Below are positions 35,159 to 43,700 of a stretch of 64,000 nt of DNA, piece after piece; within the stretch, counting starts at the first letter, position 1; every line of letters starts with the position of its first letter. The stretch spans positions 186,001-250,000 of the forward strand of contig NZ_FOYQ01000001.1 of NCBI RefSeq assembly GCF_900115205.1, read 5' to 3'. The stretch comes from Robiginitalea myxolifaciens. Lineage in GTDB: Bacteria; Bacteroidota; Bacteroidia; Flavobacteriales; Flavobacteriaceae. The translations under genes and the position numbers were made by a program. The notes beneath the pieces were generated by a model. The model did no database searches. It was not told the DNA's origin and saw only the letters and a list, made by a program, of their open reading frames with translations.

Positions 35159-36649
35159 ATGACTGAGTTAAGTTTAAAAACACTCTCTTCAGCCATATTT
35201 CCCGCCATTTTTGGCGTATTTGGCATCTATCACCTGCTGTCATATTTAGTTTTAAAACATCGCCTGCTGGGATATTATTTCATCCTTATAGTAGGACTCA
35301 CACTCCATTGGAGTTTAAAATTTGTGGCCAGTGGGACCCTGGGTTTTGGCAGCGTTTTCCTTGCGGACAAAATTTCCCTGATCACCGCAATGCTCATTAC
35401 ATTCGGATTATTGATTTTTACCCGGGAGTACCTGAATATTGAGAAGCCAAGCTATCCAAAACTGGCATCGCTGTATGCTGTATTAATAGGCACAACCCTG
35501 ACCCTTCCAGTATTACATGTACTGAATGAGTTATTGACTCAAATAGCCTGGCTGAATAGCTTTTTAGTCATGACAGCTGCGATCACTGCCATGATTGCCG
35601 TACTCCTTAATCTTTTTGCCGGTATTTGGCTGTTTCGCGCCCAAAGCCTTAACCGATACTATTTATATGCCAACGCCCCAATTCTACTGGCGGCAATCCT
35701 CTACATAGGAACCTGGTTCCTAAAACGTCAAACTGAATTTGATGCGTCACATATTATTCTGATTACGGCTGTACTTATATGCCTCCAGATGATCCTTTTT
35801 TCCATCCTGGTCGGGATAAAGTTCAGAACTATTGAGGATGAAAACCTGGCTTTACAGATCGCGACCAATAAAAGACTCCAAAGCGAAGTCGACAAACAAA
35901 CCAGGAGCCTTCAAATTGCCAATGAAAAGCTAGAAGCACAGAATGAGGAATTGGAAGAAGTAAATCAGCTAAAGAATAAACTTTTCTCCTTGCTTACCCA
36001 CGATGTTCGGGGTCCATTAAATAATGTGAAAGCTATCCTGGGGCTAATCCAGGAGGAACTGGCCGACGGAGAAGCGAAACAAATAACCGAAAAGCTGGGG
36101 ACCGAGCTCTCTGATCGCATAAGCATGGTCAATGGATTGCTTCATTGGTCATATACCCAGCTAGAAGGTGTGAAACTGAATAAGACGCAATGTAATCTGT
36201 CGGAAGTACTTACTTCGATTCAAAATGAGTTCCAAAGAATCGCTTCTGATAAGGACATCGAAATTGTCATCGACTCCTCCCATCCCGAATTATATATCGA
36301 TGAAGAAACGCTTAAGGTCATTTTGCGTAACCTCACCTCCAATGCCATAAAATTCAGTGCTAGCGGTCAACAAGTAGTATTGTGGTCGCGCAAGCAAGCC
36401 GACAAGGTGGAAATTGGGGTAAGGGACTTCGGTATGGGAATGGATCCCGAATGGTTTAATAAGCTTAGTGATGCTCCAAAGCCGCAAACCAAATTAGGTA
36501 CCCAGGGAGAGAAAGGGACGGGTTTCGGTCTGATAATTGCCCGCGATTTTGTGGAAATGAACGGTGGAGAAATGATCTGTGAAAGTGCGCCAAACAAAGG
36601 CACGAATTTCGTGTTGCGTTTTGATGCCGGAATTCGGGATCAGAATTGA
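35159..36649 (+). CDS. Membrane sensor histidine kinase
   Basis: 496 residues. Residues ~10-225 contain seven transmembrane helices, similar to the 7TMR-DISM-type sensor but without an extracytoplasmic domain in front. A coiled coil (~230-270: VDKQTRSLQIANEKLEAQNE) leads to HisKA with His281 in LLTHDVRGPLNN, and an ATPase domain (~375-490) with LRNLTSNAIKFS, VRDFGMGMD and GTGFGLIIARDFV. No receiver gene is adjacent, so it is an orphan kinase. It is divergent from the giant adhesin gene, with 268 bp between; a link to surface-protein control is only positional. Confidence 0.9.
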   Translation: MTELSLKTLSSAIFPAIFGVFGIYHLLSYLVLKHRLLGYYFILIVGLTLHWSLKFVASGTLGFGSVFLADKISLITAMLITFGLLIFTREYLNIEKPSYPKLASLYAVLIGTTLTLPVLHVLNELLTQIAWLNSFLVMTAAITAMIAVLLNLFAGIWLFRAQSLNRYYLYANAPILLAAILYIGTWFLKRQTEFDASHIILITAVLICLQMILFSILVGIKFRTIEDENLALQIATNKRLQSEVDKQTRSLQIANEKLEAQNEELEEVNQLKNKLFSLLTHDVRGPLNNVKAILGLIQEELADGEAKQITEKLGTELSDRISMVNGLLHWSYTQLEGVKLNKTQCNLSEVLTSIQNEFQRIASDKDIEIVIDSSHPELYIDEETLKVILRNLTSNAIKFSASGQQVVLWSRKQADKVEIGVRDFGMGMDPEWFNKLSDAPKPQTKLGTQGEKGTGFGLIIARDFVEMNGGEMICESAPNKGTNFVLRFDAGIRDQN

Positions 36650-36673
36650 GACTCCTGAGTCTGCAAAAGGCCA

Positions 36674-36782
36674 TGGATTACGCTCAATGCCGGTCGGGTG
36701 ATTCGTGGCTTCCCGCAAACAAAAAAGCCAAGCCGGTCTAAGCGAAGAACTGGATTACGCTCACTTGCGTTCGCGTGATCCA
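36674..36782. repeat. Direct repeat with hairpins in a tRNA-adjacent intergenic region
   Basis: TGGATTACGCTCA occurs at 36674 and again at 36751, 77 bp apart. The second copy forms a near-perfect hairpin TGGATTACGC...GCGTGATCCA (36751-36782); the first copy is decayed. An AAAAGCCAAGCC block follows each copy (36723 and 36803) and a third related block lies at 36891. It looks like a repeated intergenic module; no coding frame is convincing in 36650-36920. Confidence 0.6.
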
Positions 36783-36802
36783 GAGGTGGGGGTTGTCTCA
36801 AG

Positions 36803-36836
36803 AAAAGCCAAGCCGGCCTTCACGGCCGGCAGTCTT
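36803..36836 (+). terminator. GC-rich hairpin with T run
   Basis: Stem GCCGGCC (36812-36818) / GGCCGGC (36824-36830) with a five-base loop, followed by AGTCTTTTTC. It probably ends transcription of the histidine kinase gene at 35159-36649 or of the repeat region. Confidence 0.65.
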
Positions 36837-36888
36837 TTTCATTTCTTACCCGCTTACAAAAGCAAGCTTTTGACGCGTTTCAGAAATG

Positions 36889-36920
36889 AAAAAGCCAAGC
36901 GATTTCTCGCTTGGCTTTTC
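36889..36920. terminator. Terminator next to tRNA-Pro
   Basis: Stem AAAAGCCAAGCGA / TCGCTTGGCTTTT with a TTTC loop. It directly follows the tRNA 3' end on the minus strand and has T runs on both strands. Confidence 0.85.
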
Positions 36921-36921
36921 T

Positions 36922-36998
36922 TGGTCGGGATGACTGGATTCGAACCAGCGACCACGCGCACCCCATGCGCGTACGCTACCAGACTGCGCCACATCCCG
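36922..36998 (-). tRNA. tRNA-Pro (anticodon GGG)
   Basis: 77 nt including an encoded CCA. Minus-strand reading: acceptor CGGGATG pairs with CATCCCG; D arm GGCGCAGTCTGGTAGCG; anticodon stem CGCGC/GCGCG with loop ATGGGGT, so the anticodon is GGG; T arm GCTGGTTCGAATCCAGT. The overall shape matches bacterial tRNA-Pro, including GCGCAG in the D arm. Confidence 0.95.
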
Positions 36999-37165
36999 GT
37001 TGTATTTCGGCTTGCAAAGATATAATATTCTATTAATTATACGGAGTGGATGTGCACTGATTTTGAAGCAAAATAGGGAATCCAATAGCCCTGTAATCAA
37101 GGGGCTAATAGTGAACCCGATTAGGCAGAAAAAATAATTTTAAGTATTTAACACCGAATTGGCAA

Positions 37166-37383
37166 TTGGTATCAAAACTTAATCTACCTTTGACCCTTGA
37201 AATTCAGATTGCTACTAACTTAGTAGTCCACAAGACCCAGTAGTCGCTCAGACGAAACAGTACCTAAGACTCCTCTTTTTTTCGCCATCAATATTTCTTA
37301 ATCCAACAAGCGCAACCGTTTTGCGCCGGGAAAACCTGCTGCTCTAAAATGTATGGCAGCATTATTTAATAGTAACTAGTACA
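37166..37383 (+). promoter_or_regulatory. Cold-shock gene promoter and long 5' leader
   Basis: A perfect flavobacterial -7 box TACCTTTG at 37185-37192 with a TTGG element at 37166-37169 (19 bp upstream). The predicted start near 37199 leaves a ~185-nt untranslated leader before the csp ATG. Long structured leaders are a known feature of cold-shock mRNAs. The gap 36999-37165 before it holds nothing I recognise. Confidence 0.65.
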
Positions 37384-37578
37384 ATGCAAAAAGGAAAAGT
37401 AAAATTCTTCAATAACTCCAAGGGATTTGGATTTATCAAAGCCGAAGGTTCAGACGAAGATATTTTTGTCCACATGAGTGGTCTAATCGACGAGATCCGT
37501 GAGGACGACCATGTTCAATTTGAAGTTGAGCGTGGTAAAAAAGGAATGAACGCAGTCAACGTAGAGTTGGTTGACTAA
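37384..37578 (+). CDS. Cold-shock protein (CspA family)
   Basis: 64 residues, a single cold-shock domain. MQKGKVKFFNNSKGFGFIKA carries RNP1 (KGFGFI) and DIFVHMSGL carries RNP2 (IFVHMS-type). It is acidic at the end (VNVELVD). It binds single-stranded RNA/DNA and melts RNA structure at low temperature. It is monocistronic with a long leader and its own terminator. Confidence 0.95.
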   Translation: MQKGKVKFFNNSKGFGFIKAEGSDEDIFVHMSGLIDEIREDDHVQFEVERGKKGMNAVNVELVD

Positions 37579-37600
37579 ATTCTTGAAGACCTAAAGAAGG

Positions 37601-37629
37601 AAGCCACCCGGCTAAGGGTGGCTTTTTTT
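37601..37629 (+). terminator. Terminator of the cold-shock gene
   Basis: Stem AGCCACCC / GGGTGGCT, loop GGCTAA, followed by seven T. Confidence 0.92.
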
Positions 37630-37642
37630 ATGCTTAAAATGT

Positions 37643-37677
37643 AAAACCGGCGCCCCCCAGGTTGGGGACACCGGCTT
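37643..37677 (-). terminator. Probable terminator of the 2844-residue giant gene
   Basis: Imperfect hairpin on the minus strand: CCGG(TGT)CCCC ... GGGG(GCG)CCGG then TTTTAC. It lies 26 bp after the giant gene's stop codon. Confidence 0.6.
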
Positions 37678-37702
37678 TAACGCATGCTCCTCGTTTAATG
37701 CT

Positions 37703-40700
37703 TTAGCGATACAGGGTAAAGTGCCCGACATATTGCTGTTTTTCATTGTCGTTGGCATTGACTACATACCAGTAATCTCCCGTGGGAACTGGCTTCCCGT
37801 TATAATTTCCATCCCAGTTCTTAACCTGGTCCAGGATGGCCACCACCCGGCCGTATCGATCGTAAATAATGATCTCAATGTTCGGGAAGAATTCGCGATT
37901 CAGCGGTGCCCAGACATCGTTCATGTTATCCCCGTCAGGGGTAAAATAGTTCGGGAATTCCACCATACCTTCAAAGTCGAAGGGGAAGGCGATCATAACG
38001 CGACAACCCTGGGAATCCCGTACTTCGATATTTACAGTGGAGTCGAAGTTTATCGTGAATATGTTATCCGTTCCCTGCGACTGTCCATTGAAGAAGTACT
38101 CATACCCCCCGAAACCGCCACTGGCCGTTGCCGTGATTTCGTTTGGTCCGCTCTGGATGGCATCCAGGGTAAGGGGCTGGTAATCGTCAATGGTAAACTC
38201 TACAAAGGTGGTACACCCATTGGCATGGTACAGGTAAACGATATGATCACCCGCTGGTAAATCCCCCCAGCTGCGTACGTCGGATGCCAGGGATGTAATT
38301 GCATCTGTAGGATCCACAGGATCCAGGGCATAGAGAACCTGGGAACTCATACTGCTATCCTCCAGGACTACTTCAGTAAAGTTATTCGGGAAGATTCCAT
38401 CACACCCGTATTGCGGGATGGCTTCGGCATTCAAATTCACCCCGATCTCCACATCGAAGACAATGTTCGCGGTACAGCCATTGGCATCCCGAACGAAGAC
38501 TACATAAGAGGTTCCTCCTGGTAAATTGTCGTAGAACAAGGCATCATTGCGGATAAAATCGGCATCGTCGTTAGAGTTGAGACTGGTCTCGTAATACGAC
38601 ACGCCCAAGGCGTCTACAAAAGGCGTTCCCCCGGTAATGGTCACCTGGGCCGTTCCATCGGCAAAACCTTCACAGGTTTCATCGGTAGTGACTGCATCCA
38701 TATCCAGTGGTGTCGGTTCTACTACGAACACAGTAGTAAGCTCAGAACAACCCTGCTCGTCCTGGATCAGGATGTCGTAGGCACGACCAGGCGCAGGAGC
38801 ACCTTCCAGGTCCGTAAAGGTGTAGACACCAGGAGTGGCCGGATCGCTGAAGAACTCATTGAAATTGGGTTCTATGGCAAACTGTAGCAGGCCTTCTCCC
38901 CCGCTGGTAACCTCAACGGTAATTGTACCATCGTCCTCTCCGGAACAACTCACCGCCGTAGTCGTGGTATTAAATACTATCGGGGCCGGACGTTGAATGG
39001 TCAGGGGTCCTTCAATGTCACCACAAGTGGTGCCACTGGTAACCGCGATATAGTAATCGGTTCCCTCCGGCAGGCCTTCAAAGGTTCCGTCGGCCTGCGG
39101 TCCACGCACCACCACAGCACCAGGAAGCGGGTTGAACGGATCAGCACCCGGATCTCCGGCATAGAGAATGAACTGGTTGTTTCCAACTCCCCCGGAGGCA
39201 AAGGATTCAATTCGCCCATCAATTTCATTCGCACAACTAATATCGTCTGGCAGGTTGGCCACCAAATCCAGGTCTTGTGCATCGATCAGGGTAAGACCGT
39301 TTCCGCGAACAACGTCACAGGTATTGGCTGCACTAACCTTACGCACATCGAACTGATAAAAACCAGGTCCTCCATTGATCAGCACCGAAGTAATCCCTGC
39401 TCCCATAGATATAAATGGATCTGATGGGGCAGCCGAAGCAGAGCGGTACTCGTAATCAAAACCGGGCTCAGGATTCGTTATCGTCAGGCGCATCTGACCT
39501 GCACCTCCACATCCGGGAGCTCTGACCTGTACCAAATTGGGCGATACAGGTGGAGGAGGATTTACAAAATAAGGTGCGGTAACTCCTACACAGTCAAAAG
39601 TAGAGGATACTTCAATGGCGTACCAGCCGGTACTGATATACCCCTCTCCGGAAGGACCGGCAAAGGTAGGGCTACCCTGTAGTCCGCTACGGGATAATTC
39701 GTCGGTAATGTCATTACTTCCCAGGTAGATCAATTGGTAGAGGTAACCCGATCCCGGAACTCCTCCGGAGGCACCGGCTAAACCAGTGATCGCATCTCCT
39801 GAGGCAGGATCATAGGCTTCCAGCACGGCGTTATTTCCTCCTGGACAAACCAGGGCCTGAGGTTCGCGGATCCCTACAAGAATCGGAGGAATCGGAGCCA
39901 AAACGATATCTACAGTTTCCGCACATCCCTCTACATCGCGTACCTCAACGCGGTAGTTACCACTGGACAGGTTCTCAAAGCGATCATTGTTGGAGAAGGC
40001 CACGACCTCGTTATAGGTACCGGTACCGTCGTCCAGTAAGAGTCGGTATTCGTAAGGTTGGTTGTCCCATCCACCAGTAGCGGAAGCGACAATTACCCCT
40101 TGATTATCATTACAGCTAACATTGCCTTCTTCCACCGCGACGGGTACCAACGGACCATTGGGGCCGCGCACTGTTGCCAGATTAGAAGACGCCGGGCAAC
40201 CCGGGCTATCTACCGATACAATATCGACGATATAGTTTCCAGCGGCAAGTCCGGTAATCCGGGCAGGGTCTCCGGCCAGATCCGGGAAATTTGCCGTATC
40301 GAAGCTCCCTGTCGTTACGGCAGGGGCAATGCGGTTTCCACCGGTATCGATCTGGAATACCTCATAGGTGTAGACCCCGGTATAATCGGTTACTTCGATG
40401 AATAGGGCGCCATCGTTTCCAGGGACCGCACAGGTCACAGGAGCTGCCTCGGTTATTGTAGCGATCGGATAAATGGGGTCTACCACTACGTGTAAGGGCA
40501 ACGGATAGCTACAACCTGCAATATTATCGGTGATTTCCAGCAGGTATCCCCCGGCAACAGGCAAGTCCATCTCCACGAAGCTATTTCCTCCTGAGTTCGT
40601 AACCGGCGCTACTGCGGCAGGTCCATTGGCTACCGAAAGGGTAAAGTCATTCGTACCCACTACATCGACGCGGATGCGTTCCGGATCCGTACAGGTCAGG

Positions 40701-43700
40701 GCCGAAACCACACTTAAGGTAGGAATCACATCAGTAGGCGGGTTAAGCACTGGCAGCGTAAAGCTGTCCTGGCATCCATTGGCATCGATAGCATAGACCG
40801 TAATGGTTTGCGGGCTCCCGTTATCGACTACCTCAAAGGTGTTCCCGGTCTGGTAATTTTCAAAACCGGTAAGGCTATATTGATAACCCGGTGTTCCTGG
40901 ATCCACGACGTTTACCGTAACAATCGTTGAGCTGTAGCGGTTAGCTCCTGGCTCACAAGCAAAATCAGGGGCCGAAGCGGTTATTGAGAAAATCGGAGGT
41001 TCTTCAATTTCAATATCGTCGATTCGGTCTTCACAATCCCGCGCACTAACGACGGTAACATCGTAGAATCCCGGAGCAAGACCTGTGAACGAACCTGAGG
41101 CATTTTGTTGGACAATGGTGGAAGTACCCGCATTATAGAGGGTAAACAGCATGGGGGTATCCACATCTGTTCCCGCCTGAAGTTGCACGTCGATAGCTCC
41201 GTCGTCAGCACCGTTACAGCTGATATTGGCTACAATCGGAGTATCCAATACAGGAGGAATGGCAGGTTCCAGGTAAATATTATCCACAAGGAAGGTACAG
41301 TTCCCGCTGATATCCACTACGAGATTATCGGTAACTAAAACTTCGTAATCTCCGGGGGCATATCCGGTAAATATCCCCGTATTATTATCGTCGATATAGG
41401 TACCGGCGCCATCGCGCAATTCAAAGTTGAAATCTCCGCTACCGCCAGTAGTCGTTACCGTTATTTCCCCATCGGCGACATTACAGGATGGATCTGTGGT
41501 AAACCCGCCGTTGGCAATCAGGAATTCATAAACTGTGGCCACACCCTGGCTGGTACAGCCGTCGGCGTCGATAACATCCACGGTATAATCCCCAGGGGAT
41601 CCAACCGTAAAGGTATATTCCCAGAAGGCGCCATTCAGTACACCAAATTGCTCATTACCATTAAGGGTAAATCGCGGGGTATCCACGGTGGAAGGCATAC
41701 GCACCAGAATGTCGAAACTCGTAGAAGTTACGTCGCATTGGTTCTCCACAATGAATGTAGGTGCAGGCAAGTCCGGGGCCAGGTTTATAATCGTACCGAT
41801 GGCAAAAGAGGTACACCCGCTGGAATCCATAACGTAGACATCATAGTTTCCTGCTGGGCCCACAAAGGTCGTTTCCGTAGTATAATCCCCGGGGGTCGGA
41901 CTTACACCGGTATCCATATAGGCAAAGGTGTAGGGACCACCATCTCCTCCGGAACCTTGCACGGTAAACTGTCCAAGGGCGTTACAATTGGCGGGATCTT
42001 CTGCCACAATTTGAATAGAAGGCAGATTCTGATCAATGGTTATCGGCACAGCAGCCGTACAGTCATCGGTCAGGTCTGTAACAATAATCTGGTAGTTCCC
42101 CGGCAGGGTTTCATAGGTGTTGCTGTATACAGGCGAAACACCGGTTGGGTTTTCCAACACGATACGGGTACCGTCGTCATCGTTCAACAACTCGATCAAC
42201 AGATTGGATCCAGCTCCGCCGACAAAGCCATCTACGTTATAGATGATCTGTCCAAAACGGTTGGCATCGCAGAATCCGGGGGTCGAGGTTGCGGTTACAT
42301 CAAGGGGGTTCGGGCCGTCTACCGGGTCGATCTCTTCCAGATATACACAGCCGGTTCCCTGGTCGGTAACCTCTACGGTATAGGTAACCCCAAACTGCAG
42401 GCCGCTAAAGGTATGGCGACGCGGTGGGCTGTTCGGGCTTACAGGAGGGTTGGGATCATTGGCAAGGCGGATCAGGAAAGGTCCGACACCTCCAACAATT
42501 TCAACAGTATTGGTAAATCCGCCTGGGGAACAAACCGGAGCGACCACGGGATCAGGAACCACGTCTAATGAGGTCTGGGTAATTTCCACCACATCTTCGT
42601 CCCGGCATCCCAGGGCGTCTATGGTGACTACTCGGTAAGATCCTACAGCCTGGGCCGTAAAAGATTCTGAGGTACTGGCTGTGGGGCCAATACGCTCGAT
42701 TTCCACTCCAAACTGATCCTGGAGGATATAGGTGTAATCCGGAGTTCCTCCGCTAACCGCGGTAACCTGAATACTGGCTTCGACCACACCCGTGAGGCAG
42801 GTGGCCACTACATCCGGAACGGTAGCATCCGGCGGAGGCGTACCATCGAGTGGGATAATAACACTGGCAGGAACGGTTTCACATCCCCTGGAGTCCCGGA
42901 CCACGTAAGAATAGGTCTGTCCGGCATTCAGGTTGGAGAAAACGGTTTGATCCCCGAAAGGCCCGCCATCAAAACTAATTTCATAAGGTGGAATACCACT
43001 AGTGGCATCAGGGGTTATGCGTACGATACCATTGTCGGTTTGCCCACAACTGGCAGGAGTTACACTAACGCTGGCCGGATCAATATTCGCCGGAGGATTC
43101 AGGGTTACGGGTTGGGTAAGTGCAACGCAGCCCTGGTTATCGGTAATTCGGAAAACATAGTCTCCGGGAACCGTAGTGAAATAGGAAAAGGTATTGGAAA
43201 CCAGCGGTTGCGGGGCTCCAAACGTCCCTCCATTGTCCGAACTAACTTCGTACTGCTTTGGTCCTGCTCCGGCCAGATAACCGCCCCAAGCGCGAACTTC
43301 GATCTCCCCGTCGGCACCGCCACAAGGAATCTCGGCAATAATATTTGCGCTCGCGCGAAGCTGGTTATTGATGGTAGCCGTTACCGTAGCACTACAGTTG
43401 TTTCCATCCACGACTTCGATGGTGTAGTTCCCGGGATTAAGACCGGTGAATACGGGGCTTCCCTGCAGGGGCCCGCCGTTGATTCGATATTGGTGCGTTC
43501 CAATGGCCGCTGTACCCGCAGTGGAGGTTACCGCCAGGGTAGCTCCGGTGCCCGGAACATAGCAGTAATCAATGCTTCCCGGATCCAGGGCGATGGTCGG
43601 GGAGTCGATCGGGGTCAGGTCAAAGCTGAAGGTTTCCACACAACCCTCGGCATCTTCCACAGACAGGATATAGGTACCCGTCTGGGTCAGGTTACCAAAA

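Noticed and set aside
36674-36782. Degenerate tRNA copies near tRNA-Pro
   Set aside because: The hairpins lack T-arm and anticodon-arm sequences, so they are not tRNA remnants.
41648-42568. 306-codon antisense frame in the second giant gene, and a similar one at 31546-32304
   Set aside because: Repetitive GC-rich coding DNA keeps the opposite strand open; the translations have odd Gly/Arg/Ile-rich composition and no family match.
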